A DNA stretch of 64,000 nt from a virus. Below the pieces are notes generated by a model. The model ran no database searches and was not told the origin of the DNA. It saw only the letters and a list, made by a program, of their open reading frames with translations. Every line of letters starts with the position of its first letter. Positions within the stretch are counted from its first letter, which is position 1. The translations under genes and the position numbers were made by a program. The stretch lies in the IMG/VR virus record IMGVR_UViG_3300023174_000101, positions 1 through 64,000 of that record; one strand, 5' to 3'. Shown in pieces: positions 52,304 through 60,674 of the stretch.

Positions 52304-55300
52304 TAAGATATGTGGCAGACGCTAAACCCACATGACTTGCAGGACTCACAGCCGCCACCCATTTCTAGAGTGTTTTGATTGCACTCTGGGCATAGCTGTC
52401 CTCCTGCATCAGAATAATTAGCCACGATATTCTCTTCCACAGGCGCAACCTCTGCAGCGGCGGGCACTTCATTGGTCTGCGGCTGTGTGTCGGCTTTCTT
52501 CTGGGTGGATAGAGCCTGGTGGGACCTGCACCCGTCACGATACACAGTGATTCCCTTACAACCGTTCTGCCAGGCAAGTATGTATGCGTGGCGCACGTCG
52601 TCCTCGGTCGCGGAGTTCGGGAGGTTGATGGTCTTCGAGATTGAGTTATCGATGTGCTTCTGCCATACAGCCTGCATCAGGACGTGGTCCTTGTGCTGGA
52701 CATCATTAGCCTGCGCAAATAAGAGCTGAATATCCTCAGGGACATCCAGGCAACCCATAAGGCTATTGTGAGCAAAATAATACTCATATACGCTGTTTCT
52801 CTTAGACTCAGAGAGACTGTTGAGCCAGCTTTCGAAGAGCGGATGAGACTCATACATAATCATGCCAGCCTGCTCACGGCGTAGCAACAAGCCGAATACG
52901 GGCTCAATGCTTGTAGAGCAACCTGCAATCATCGCAGTCGTACCAGTAGGAGCGACTGTTGTACGGCAAGCGTTACGCATTGCGGACCATCCCTCCTTCT
53001 GTACCTCTGAGCCCTCAAAGGACCCGAATGAGCCACGCTCCTTGCCGAGCTTGAACGAGGCCAAGTCTGCATGCTTACGGTGGAATGATGCGATCTTCTC
53101 AGCAGCAACGCGTGCCTTCTCTGATGCATACGGAATGCCAAGCATGATTAGCATGTCAGCAAAGCCCATGACGCCAAGGCCAATCTTACGATTGGTGTCG
53201 CGGTGCATCTTCTCAATCTCTGCAGTTGCGTAATGATTGAGTTCGATCACGTTATCTAGGAAGCGCACACCCCAGTAAATGTCCTCCTCGTACTGCCTCC
53301 AGTCAAAGCGATCTTCCCAATTGGGGGACACAACATCGGTCTTCACGTACATGGCCAGGTTGTGATGACCAAGAGTACATGCCTCATTTGGGAGTAGCCA
53401 CTGCTCGCCGCAGTTGGAGATAGTGATACCATTGGCGCACATACGGTGTGTGGGCTCAATGGTGAGGCAGAATGTCTCCTCCTCACCGTCGAAGTCGATG
53501 GACACAATTTCGTCTAGGCGGCTAGTCTCACGGAGTTTGTGGTTTATTAGAATATTATTCAGCTTCTCAGTCTTGTAATCCTGGGTGAATCCGATTTCGC
53601 TAGCGAAATATCCGACTGCAGACCCAGTTATGCTAAGCTCATAACACCTGCCGTCAGAGCCATACTTCTGCACTGAACCATCAGGCAGTGTGTGCTTGAA
53701 TAACTCCTCACGCGGCTCACGTGACCGGTCATACTTGGTGCAGTAGATACCGAACCTAGACAGTAGCACCTGTGCGCCACTGATAAGAGCTTCACTCTTG
53801 GATGTTAGACGTACACCGTAGTTACCCTTATGAGAGTCGTAGACTACATGGCCGTCCGCAGAGAATAGACCACGTAGGAATCCTGCCGCCACATCCATGC
53901 TGGCATTGTTCACGCATGCGGGCACTTCCTTCTCACCCGCCTTGTGTGGGATGATACCTAGATCCTTCACAGCCCACGTCCAGATGCGTGACGATAGCAG
54001 CTGCGTGGTGTTGAACTGCTCACGCACGTGGGCTGTAGCTGGGACTCCAACGTGCTTTGCAATTAAGCCGTTAATATGCTCTACGTACGCAAAGTCAGGA
54101 CCGCCAACTACAATGCCTGCCATCCTAGACTTGGACTCCATGTGGCTAAGGTAGCCGTCGCCAATGAGCCAACCGACTAACTCGCCAAAGCTGAAATTAT
54201 CCTGATTGACAGGCTCTCTGTGCATCTTTGGCTGTAGCGTAACTACATCGCCAATGACTAAGTCACGGGTCTCCTTAACTCCAGCCTCAGTTGGCCACCT
54301 GTGATTGTCTGTGGCGCGGACTGAATACCCTCTACGAGTGGTAACCTTATATACCTTCTTTACCCCGGAGTCAATGTACTGGGTGATATCCTCAAGCTCG
54401 CCAGATGGGGATAGCGCCTTCTTTGCAGCATTCTTGCGAACGATATCCACAATTGGCTGTAGACCATTCTCCGTGGCGATTAAAGTCTCACCCGTCACGC
54501 ATGGGTTAGTTGCACTTAGGTGGCCCACGTGTGGTGTCGGGTTTGCGCGGTTTGCGGCGTCGATAAACAGTAGTCCTGGGTCGCCCGTGCTCCAGGCACT
54601 CTTCACCAGATGGTTAAATAACTGACGGGCCTTAATGGTCTTTACGGTCTTGCCATCTGCGCGTGACTTTAGATTCCAATCTAAGTCATTCAGTACTGCA
54701 TTCATGAACTTGTCAGTTGCGGCTACGGACACGTTGAACGATGCGCATGAACCGTCCTGGTGCTTGAACGTGATGAACTCCTCGATGTCTGGATGATCGT
54801 CCGGTAGAACGCCCATGTTTGCACCATTGCGGATGCCACCTTGGGTGATGAACTCGGACATCATGTAGTTCATCAACTTAATGATTGGGATTGGACCCGC
54901 TGCGTTATGTCCGGTGGACTTGACGAGAGCGCCGCGTTCGCGGATGTTGCCGAAGTTAAATCCAGTGCCGCCGCCTGACTTCTGAACTAATGCCTGATTC
55001 TTAAGGGCATCCATGATGCCCTCCATAGAGTCCTGAATCGGCAACACGTAGCAGGCTGCAAGCTGCCCACGGTCACGACCCGAATTTGCAAGCGTAGGAG
55101 TGTTGGGCATCCAACGCAGGGAGCGCATCATTTCATACGCTCGGTCATGCATCTCCTGTGACTTCTCGTGCGTGCCGAATTTGAACTCAGCACGCGAGTT
55201 AAATATGGCCACACGCTCGAACAGCTCTTCTGGTGTTGACTCTATAAACGAGCCATCTGGATTCTTCCAGTAGTACCGCTTCTGTAGGACCTTCTTTGCG

Positions 55301-55332
55301 TTTGTGTTGATCTCAGGAAACTTTGAAGACAT
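52303..55332 (-). CDS. nrdJ: Class II (adenosylcobalamin-type) ribonucleotide reductase with intein
   Basis: 1009 aa, of which residues 278-640 are an intein, leaving about 646 aa. Family motifs: MPNTPTLANSG, SGGGTGFNFG, the split NP/CGEQWLLPNEAC active-site loop and TVAPTGTTAMIAGCS. The C-terminal zinc-finger tail (CPEC...CESCKSCGFSVC) is that of NrdJ reductases. It converts ribonucleotides to deoxyribonucleotides with B12. Transcribed from a likely promoter at about 55490. The short leader ORF upstream is described separately. Confidence 0.9.
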   Translation of the reverse strand: MSSKFPEINTNAKKVLQKRYYWKNPDGSFIESTPEELFERVAIFNSRAEFKFGTHEKSQEMHDRAYEMMRSLRWMPNTPTLANSGRDRGQLAACYVLPIQDSMEGIMDALKNQALVQKSGGGTGFNFGNIRERGALVKSTGHNAAGPIPIIKLMNYMMSEFITQGGIRNGANMGVLPDDHPDIEEFITFKHQDGSCASFNVSVAATDKFMNAVLNDLDWNLKSRADGKTVKTIKARQLFNHLVKSAWSTGDPGLLFIDAANRANPTPHVGHLSATNPCVTGETLIATENGLQPIVDIVRKNAAKKALSPSGELEDITQYIDSGVKKVYKVTTRRGYSVRATDNHRWPTEAGVKETRDLVIGDVVTLQPKMHREPVNQDNFSFGELVGWLIGDGYLSHMESKSRMAGIVVGGPDFAYVEHINGLIAKHVGVPATAHVREQFNTTQLLSSRIWTWAVKDLGIIPHKAGEKEVPACVNNASMDVAAGFLRGLFSADGHVVYDSHKGNYGVRLTSKSEALISGAQVLLSRFGIYCTKYDRSREPREELFKHTLPDGSVQKYGSDGRCYELSITGSAVGYFASEIGFTQDYKTEKLNNILINHKLRETSRLDEIVSIDFDGEEETFCLTIEPTHRMCANGITISNCGEQWLLPNEACTLGHHNLAMYVKTDVVSPNWEDRFDWRQYEEDIYWGVRFLDNVIELNHYATAEIEKMHRDTNRKIGLGVMGFADMLIMLGIPYASEKARVAAEKIASFHRKHADLASFKLGKERGSFGSFEGSEVQKEGWSAMRNACRTTVAPTGTTAMIAGCSTSIEPVFGLLLRREQAGMIMYESHPLFESWLNSLSESKRNSVYEYYFAHNSLMGCLDVPEDIQLLFAQANDVQHKDHVLMQAVWQKHIDNSISKTINLPNSATEDDVRHAYILAWQNGCKGITVYRDGCRSHQALSTQKKADTQPQTNEVPAAAEVAPVEENIVANYSDAGGQLCPECNQNTLEMGGGCESCKSCGFSVCHIS
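53413..54501 (-). mobile_element. LAGLIDADG intein in the ribonucleotide reductase
   Basis: A 363-aa intein from Cys (codon 54499-54501; CVTGETLIATENG) to Asn (codon 53413-53415), +1 Cys, inserted at NP^CGEQ. Block B is ATDNHRWPT. Two LAGLIDADG motifs (LVGWLIGDGYL and LRGLFSADG) show a same-strand homing endonuclease. The C-terminal residues are ITISN, so the usual penultimate His is Ser. Splicing may still work, as in other inteins lacking that His. Confidence 0.9.
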
Positions 55333-55390
55333 GACGGTTGCGTTCTCCGGAAGAGGTAATATACTACTTAAGCATGCTGTCTGGATTGTT

Positions 55391-55459
55391 CTACTGTTTG
55401 TCTGTCGAACTTATGGCAGGAGGATTGAGGTGTTTGTATGTTTCACAAAGAGGTCTCAT
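55391..55459 (-). CDS. 22-aa leader peptide before the ribonucleotide reductase gene
   Basis: ATG at 55459 follows a strong AGGAGAG site; the stop is TAG at 55391-55393, 59 nt before the reductase ATG. It lies in the leader of the reductase transcript, downstream of the TATAAT at 55490. The peptide (starting MRPLCETYK) has no known match. It may be a regulatory upstream ORF or a small gene. Confidence 0.35.
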   Translation of the reverse strand: MRPLCETYKHLNPPAISSTDKQ

Positions 55460-55489
55460 GTTTCTCTCCTGACTCAAGTCGCAAGGACA

Positions 55490-55518
55490 ATTATAGGATG
55501 ACCCGTTCCTTCCAGAAA
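55490..55518 (-). promoter_or_regulatory. Putative sigma70-type promoter for the reductase operon
   Basis: On the - strand a perfect TATAAT (55490-55495) stands about 30 nt before the leader ORF. The -35 region 16-17 bp upstream reads TTCTGG, a weak match. The 230-bp gap 55333-55562 is otherwise almost gene-free apart from the leader ORF. A B12 riboswitch was looked for here and not recognised. Confidence 0.45.
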
Positions 55519-55562
55519 CCCATTCGCGTGTGTGTGCACTGATATATTGCCAGAAACATTAC

Positions 55563-55793
55563 TTATGTGCTTTCCTGGCGCGTCCTTCGTGCTCTCTTTG
55601 CTCTTGACTGCAGGCGGGCTTCACGCGCATGAACTTTACAGTGACGCACTTGAGTGCGATCCTGTGGCTTAATGTAGCGTATCTGTGTGCACGACACGTG
55701 CTCGCACACAATCTTAAGCGAGTAGATGTTAGTATCGACCCTTTCATTCTCGCCGCGTTCGTTCACTTGTGTTGCGAGCTTTGGTTCCGTCAT
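55563..55793 (-). CDS. Small zinc-knuckle protein, unknown
   Basis: 76 aa from the ATG at 55793, overlapping the upstream TGA. Residues about 30-60 hold CEHVSC, YIKPQD and RHCKVHAREARLQSRAKR, a pattern like small phage zinc proteins with Cys/His ligands and a basic tail. Function unknown. Confidence 0.5.
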   Translation of the reverse strand: MTEPKLATQVNERGENERVDTNIYSLKIVCEHVSCTQIRYIKPQDRTQVRHCKVHAREARLQSRAKRARRTRQEST

Positions 55794-57028
55794 ACATTCA
55801 TTTTCTTTAACAGCGCGGCGGCTGCGGCGCAATCTTCTTCTTCTGAATGTTCTTCTATGTAGCGTTTCACGTATTCACGTACTTTCTTAACCCTACGTGC
55901 AGCGAGCGATGCGCTACAATTGTGGTGCTCGCCAATCTTCTTAGAGAAGTTCACACATTTGCCAATTAAGAAATGATCAGCACCGCACGTATCTGCAGGG
56001 TCAAGTGTTTTCTCGTGGCCACACTTGCCCTGGGTCTTAAATAACTTGCACCGCTCTGTGCAGATGGTGCTTGCGGATGCCACGCACTTCTTGCACATTT
56101 CAGCAGATGCTTCTGACTTTACAAGGATATCAAACACTTCCTTGGTCTTAGACACAGCTGTAGGATCACGCGGGTCGAGCGGCAAGTAGTTGTACAGTTT
56201 AGTTATGAGCCCGTCTATGAGTAGATCTTCCTCAAGTTCGGATAATGTAGTTTCCGTGTCCGCGCCGCTCGAAGTCTGTGCTAGCAGATCATCACCGCCA
56301 TGAGCGCGTGCGTCTATGCGCACATTCTGCGATTCACAGTGAATACACTTACGGTTAAACTGACGCTGCCAGGTATGGCCGCACGTTTTACACATGCGGA
56401 ATTTCTTAGACCTATACGACGAATTGCCCGTTGGCCAATACTTGCACGTATCGGTGGAATTGCATTTTGCACACGCGGACGAGTCCTCCTTGGTAGAGAC
56501 ACTAGACCCACCGCCACAGTCATCACACACCATCATGATGTTGCGCCTGTATGCTTTATTTAGCATATTGCGCACACCCATTATCCCCATATTCCTCAAG
56601 TAGTGAACTGGGTTGCAGTTGGTGTTGCGGTGCGCAAATGTGAGACCGCTCGTAGACTTCTCGTCGTCAGGGTCGTCCGTGTGTTGACCGTCAACCACGC
56701 GAACAGACACGATTTCGCCAGTCATGCTTGCCCTTGGGAGATACTTAAATACCGCCTCCCAAAAGGTAGACACAACATCTGACATGTCGGTGCCGAAGCT
56801 GGCCGAATTGCCAGCCTTACCACCGTTGTGCTTATAGCGTTCGTGTTCGAACGTCTTACGAATGATGCCTTGCCTGTTTACGTCCCAAATATTATATCCT
56901 TCAACTCCGGATATAAGATCCATAGTCGTCTGTAAGGCGTCTTTGTCTACTTCATTCGTGGCGACTGAGTGTTGCAACTTGGCTACGACTTGATTCGCAG
57001 TCTCGTTTTGTACCCACTTTGTACTCAT
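55790..57028 (-). CDS. Sigma-like protein with zinc-ribbon insert
   Basis: 412 aa. Residues about 75-160 look like sigma region 2 (SDVVSTFWEAVFKYLPRAS, NPVHYLRNMGIMGVRNMLNKAYRRN). Next come two zinc ribbons (CDDC/CAKC and CKTC/CIHC), a further Cys-rich block (CKKC, CTERC, CGHE) and a C-terminal HTH with region 4 character (KIGEHHNCSASLAARRVKKVREYVKRYIEE). The layout is a sigma factor split by metal-binding modules. Homology is pattern-based. Confidence 0.5.
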   Translation of the reverse strand: MSTKWVQNETANQVVAKLQHSVATNEVDKDALQTTMDLISGVEGYNIWDVNRQGIIRKTFEHERYKHNGGKAGNSASFGTDMSDVVSTFWEAVFKYLPRASMTGEIVSVRVVDGQHTDDPDDEKSTSGLTFAHRNTNCNPVHYLRNMGIMGVRNMLNKAYRRNIMMVCDDCGGGSSVSTKEDSSACAKCNSTDTCKYWPTGNSSYRSKKFRMCKTCGHTWQRQFNRKCIHCESQNVRIDARAHGGDDLLAQTSSGADTETTLSELEEDLLIDGLITKLYNYLPLDPRDPTAVSKTKEVFDILVKSEASAEMCKKCVASASTICTERCKLFKTQGKCGHEKTLDPADTCGADHFLIGKCVNFSKKIGEHHNCSASLAARRVKKVREYVKRYIEEHSEEEDCAAAAALLKKMNV

Positions 57029-57034
57029 GCGCTC

Positions 57035-57706
57035 CTACTTGCTTAGTCTACAGACACTGCATAGCTTGACTTGAAAGCAGTCAGCCAGATGGATCGTCCT
57101 AGTGCTCAAGCAACCTGGGCCTGACTTTTGACATTTAATATCAAGAATGGTGCCGCCTGGCTTGTCCGGGTCTGCACGGAACGTGCCAGCGATTGCCCAT
57201 GAGTACTTTTTTACCACAGCGTCCTGCGACTGTGAATCACTGTATACTGGCACCTTTTGTTTCTTGGGCTGGCCCGCATGCTTAGGTGGCTGTCCTGACG
57301 CCATGCGGGCGACTTCGTTCTTCGTCTTCTCGCGCTCGCGCTTGGCCTTGTTAATCTCCTTAAGCTTTTCCTTTACGTCTTCTGGCATTGGCGGAGCGTC
57401 ACTGTCTAGAGGCTTAATTTTGCCTTTAGCCCACGAGCCCAAGTAGTGCTGCTCGAACTTCTGCCGCGCCTTCTCTAAATACTCTGCTTTCTTTTCTGCG
57501 TTGGCCTCAAGTGACGCCAGAAATAAATGCTTCATAGCATAATCTGGAATTTCAAGCTTGTATGGCTCCAAATACTCAGAATACAACCGTTTCATTTCCT
57601 GCACTACATCGTCAGGCATCTCTACATCTACATACGGTGTAAGATCAGTGGTTGGCAGGACGTGTGGCACGCTTGCGCTTTGTGTCTTTTTTATGTGCTT
57701 TTTCAT
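57035..57706 (-). CDS. Unknown protein with C-terminal Cys cluster
   Basis: 223 aa from the ATG at 57706; the earlier in-frame ATGs read across the upstream gene. N-terminal helical half, then a Lys/Glu coil (PEDVKEKLKEINKAKREREK) and a C-terminal beta domain with five Cys (CQKSGPGC, CFQVKLCSVC). The cluster suggests zinc. Close to the sigma-like gene, 7 nt apart. Function unknown. Confidence 0.5.
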   Translation of the reverse strand: MKKHIKKTQSASVPHVLPTTDLTPYVDVEMPDDVVQEMKRLYSEYLEPYKLEIPDYAMKHLFLASLEANAEKKAEYLEKARQKFEQHYLGSWAKGKIKPLDSDAPPMPEDVKEKLKEINKAKREREKTKNEVARMASGQPPKHAGQPKKQKVPVYSDSQSQDAVVKKYSWAIAGTFRADPDKPGGTILDIKCQKSGPGCLSTRTIHLADCFQVKLCSVCRLSK

Positions 57707-57986
57707 CTTCTTGACTCTCAAATGCATATGCTGGTGAGTTTGGATCTTCGTAAACGCCGCCAGTGCCAGCCAGCACGGACAGTGGTGTGCATCCGAATAT
57801 GCTATACACGTGTGGCGAGCATATAATACCCCACGCGAGCGCAACTACAGTTAGCCATTTTGTGAAGTGTAAGGCACCTATAAACAACTTAAACGCAGAT
57901 TTGATTATGAATATCCAACCCCTTGCTGGTAGGGTCAAATAGACTATCATTCCACCAAGGATCAGAATAGTCCATGGGTATCTCAT
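57645..57986 (-). CDS. Small membrane protein, unknown
   Basis: 113 aa with two or three hydrophobic segments (residues about 3-22, 25-42 and 43-60) and a basic/acidic C-terminal tail (EKAHKKDTKRKRATR). It overlaps the next gene by 62 nt. Probably inner-membrane. Function unknown. Confidence 0.5.
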   Translation of the reverse strand: MRYPWTILILGGMIVYLTLPARGWIFIIKSAFKLFIGALHFTKWLTVVALAWGIICSPHVYSIFGCTPLSVLAGTGGVYEDPNSPAYAFESQEDEKAHKKDTKRKRATRPANH

Positions 57987-57990
57987 ATGT

Positions 57991-59439
57991 TTAGATACAA
58001 GCCATAATCGCGTCGTGGTCTTCGTGCATCATGTGTGCCACTTCTGCGGCAATTTCAAGCGTGAGGTCAGTTGCATTTGTCTTGTCTCCCTTGCAGACTT
58101 TGTATGCTACCAGGGCCTGGATTAGAGCGCGGAGGAACGTACTGGACGTTGGAGCTACTCCATCGAACGCTGCCGAGTTTAGAACAACTACACCACCATC
58201 AAGGATCGAAATATGATCACGCTTGAAGACTAGCGTCGGCTTGTACTTGCGGAACTCAACCCTTGGCTCGAATCCGGCCAGCCTATTCACAGCAAACGTC
58301 AGGAAAGCTGTGATCTGCGCGTTTGGGTCTGCGTTATGCCATTCTATCTCTTCGCCAGCATCGGAACGTTCGACTTCCTTGGCAATGGTCTCTGCGTCCG
58401 ATACCACGCTCTTCACCGCGTCCACTACGGACCTGGCCATATTGTCGGTGTCAATTACCGTATAGCCGTTGGCAGACAGGGAAGCGTTCGCATCCCGGTT
58501 CGTGCTCTTTACTGCGGCCTTGCTTACATCACCGAACATGACCTCTACGTACTTCTTCCGGCACGAGTGGCTCGCATAGATGAGCGCCTCCTCTACCCAC
58601 TTGTCCTTGAGGTCCTTCTTGGACCACGTGTTCACGGCCTCCTCAAGGCAGAGTGCGAGCAGGCAGCGGGTGTAATACCCAGACACGGAGGTACGGTCGT
58701 CGGACAGCGGAATGCGCTGCTCTACATTGATGTGGAATGGCGTGTCGATGTTCGTGACCGGCACTCCCATTTCATACAGGAATGCAGTCTCGTTGGGCTT
58801 TGTGTAGTACAACTCCACGTCAGCTGTACGATACTCAGTCGTCTGCACGCCATCCTTAATAACCACAGTTTCAAGGTGGGCCCTAGTAGTCATGTTCGGC
58901 TTACGGCTACGCACGCGCTTGCCGCTAACCACCAGCGCCTTGCCGTGCTCTACTATAAAACCATTGAGATGCTGCTCAATGTCTATGATGTCACGCTCTG
59001 TCCAGCCGTCCACTTCGGCGGTCAGCCGCGTGCCCTTTTTGCGGTTGTTCCTCACGACCGTGCGGCCTTCCTCAAACTGGACCGTGAACCCAATGGTCTC
59101 AATCGAAGCCACGCGGGCAGCTGCAATAAGCTCCTTTACGCCACGACCCTTGCGGCCACGGGACGTGGGGCTGTCCTCCTTACTGGTCATGAACACCGTG
59201 GTCACATGTTCAGGACTCTGCACGCCCGTTGGCGAGTTGTCCTCGACCTGCACCCGAACACCAGTGTCTGTGCGTTCGAGCTTCACGTTGATTACGTTCG
59301 CATCGGCTTGGTCTAGTGCATTGGAGATAGCCTCGCGGACCAAGTGCTTTGGGCCACGACCGGCGTTCATCCTGCGCCAGCCTTCATTGGAGAGTTCGAA
59401 GCGATTGGAGCTGGTGGACAGTACTAGTTCGTTTGACAT
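57991..59439 (-). CDS. GHKL-type ATPase (rIIA/HSP90-like fold)
   Basis: 482 aa. Bergerat-fold motifs: N box LVREAISNALDQAD (Glu36, Asn40), D box VEDNSPTG (Asp67) and G box RGRKGRG (about 94-100). This places it with GHKL ATPases, which in phages include rIIA-like membrane-lysis regulators and Hsp90/topoisomerase-like proteins. The C-terminal helix ends in a His-rich AHMMHEDHD that could bind metal. It is alone in its overlap pattern, starting 86 bp after the previous gene. Exact role unknown. Confidence 0.7.
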   Translation of the reverse strand: MSNELVLSTSSNRFELSNEGWRRMNAGRGPKHLVREAISNALDQADANVINVKLERTDTGVRVQVEDNSPTGVQSPEHVTTVFMTSKEDSPTSRGRKGRGVKELIAAARVASIETIGFTVQFEEGRTVVRNNRKKGTRLTAEVDGWTERDIIDIEQHLNGFIVEHGKALVVSGKRVRSRKPNMTTRAHLETVVIKDGVQTTEYRTADVELYYTKPNETAFLYEMGVPVTNIDTPFHINVEQRIPLSDDRTSVSGYYTRCLLALCLEEAVNTWSKKDLKDKWVEEALIYASHSCRKKYVEVMFGDVSKAAVKSTNRDANASLSANGYTVIDTDNMARSVVDAVKSVVSDAETIAKEVERSDAGEEIEWHNADPNAQITAFLTFAVNRLAGFEPRVEFRKYKPTLVFKRDHISILDGGVVVLNSAAFDGVAPTSSTFLRALIQALVAYKVCKGDKTNATDLTLEIAAEVAHMMHEDHDAIMACI

Positions 59440-59525
59440 AGTGGTTTAGTGTTCCGCCTTTGGGGTCCCGCGCCGCGCCGCGCGCACACGAATATCTGCA
59501 ATGGCCGTGCCAGGCCGGGCTCAAC

Positions 59526-59747
59526 TTACAGTACTACGTTATGACCGGAAATCCACTCAGACACCACACCGGACACGCTCGCCAGGTCTGCAGCCTCATC
59601 CTTTGTGATGTCCGTCTTTACACCAGTTTTGTGGTCTACTATCTGGAACGAACCTACTTGCGTAACAATAAGTGAAAACCGGCCAATTGTACATATTAAC
59701 CAGCCGGTCTCACCTAAATTACCTACATTGAAATTACGCTTTTCCAT
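59526..59747 (-). CDS. Small beta-rich protein, unknown
   Basis: 73 aa from the ATG at 59747, overlapping the upstream gene by 14 nt. Strands (WLICTIGRFSLIVTQVGSFQI) and a helix with a C-terminal Trp. The 86-bp gap after it is GC-rich and holds nothing I recognise. Function unknown. Confidence 0.5.
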   Translation of the reverse strand: MEKRNFNVGNLGETGWLICTIGRFSLIVTQVGSFQIVDHKTGVKTDITKDEAADLASVSGVVSEWISGHNVVL

Positions 59748-60189
59748 CGTCGTAATTAATTGGTGGGTTGAACTTGATGTAGTCTCTGATGTTGCGAGTT
59801 GCAGCTCTTGTGAGACGTGCATCCTCCATCTCCTGTTCAACCTTTGGATTCGGCACGATTCCGAATCCTTCTTTGTTAAAATGACCAACTAGTATCTTAC
59901 AAGGAAACGCGCAAATCTTGTATCCGTCTATATCAGTAAATGGAGTAGCGTACACATTGCTTGTTCCATTCTCTATCTCTTCTTCGTATTCTACTTCATC
60001 TGATATTATGGTAACGGATGGAGAGTAGAAGCGAGCCATCAGCAGAGAACTCGCATTAGAAGGATTGTACTCCACCAACAGATCCGAATAAATGTTACGT
60101 ACGTACAATACCGCATCGAGTAGCTTCTGTTTGTCTTTTACGTCAACTGTTAAATACGCTATTGCAGCGTCAGCTTTTAGTATCCCCAT
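59734..60189 (-). CDS. Unknown protein
   Basis: 151 aa. Mixed alpha/beta, with an acidic centre (SDEVEYEEEIENG), a hydrophobic YKICAFPCKILVGHF strand pair and a helical C-terminus. Upstream gap 60190-60263 contains a TATGAT that may be a -10 box. Function unknown. Confidence 0.5.
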   Translation of the reverse strand: MGILKADAAIAYLTVDVKDKQKLLDAVLYVRNIYSDLLVEYNPSNASSLLMARFYSPSVTIISDEVEYEEEIENGTSNVYATPFTDIDGYKICAFPCKILVGHFNKEGFGIVPNPKVEQEMEDARLTRAATRNIRDYIKFNPPINYDDGKA

Positions 60190-60263
60190 ACCTTAGCCTT
60201 ATGAAATTGGCCACACAAAAGTGACATCAAAATCATAGGATCATGAGGCATGGTGGAACTAAC

Positions 60264-60674
60264 TTATGAATTTTTACTCTGCTTTATGGAGTCGATTTCG
60301 GCACGCAGATCTGCATTCTCGGCCTCAAGTTCGAGTGTCCTGGCCTTAAAATGCATGCTTACGTTCGCGTGCAGAGCAACTTGGTCATTGGCCTGTCGTA
60401 CAATTTTCGACATGTGTTGACACCACTGGCACATATCGTTGTGCCTGTGTATGTCCCAAGCGGTTTGTATGTTAGTCCAGAATTCCTGTGTCGTGCCCAA
60501 CACAACAGCCAATTTAGATGCTATCTCATCTGTGACTGGCTGAACACCACACATTATTCTATGCACTGTGTCTATAGACAAGCCCGCTAGCCTAGCTAGC
60601 TTAGACGCATTCATGTCCATGTTCATGAACTTATGAACTAGTATCGAGCCTGGAGACTGTGTATCTCTACTCAT
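60264..60674 (-). CDS. HigA/XRE-like HTH protein with coiled-coil tail
   Basis: 136 aa. Residues about 8-75 match the HigA-type HTH (PGSILVHKFMNMDMNASKLA, GLSIDTVHRIMCG, PVTDEIASKLAVVLGTTQEFW). The tail carries CQWC and a coiled coil (ARTLELEAENADLRAEIDSI). No HigB toxin gene is adjacent, so it is probably a regulator rather than half of a toxin-antitoxin pair. Possibly represses a phage or host promoter. Confidence 0.65.
   Translation of the reverse strand: MSRDTQSPGSILVHKFMNMDMNASKLARLAGLSIDTVHRIMCGVQPVTDEIASKLAVVLGTTQEFWTNIQTAWDIHRHNDMCQWCQHMSKIVRQANDQVALHANVSMHFKARTLELEAENADLRAEIDSIKQSKNS

Noticed and set aside
55333-55562. Cobalamin riboswitch ahead of the B12-dependent reductase
   Set aside because: I could not find the conserved B12-box sequence or a suitable multi-stem fold; only a promoter and a short ORF are visible.
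58336-59316. 326-aa + strand open frame opposite the GHKL gene
   Set aside because: No domain pattern; the opposite strand has clear Bergerat motifs, so it is a shadow.
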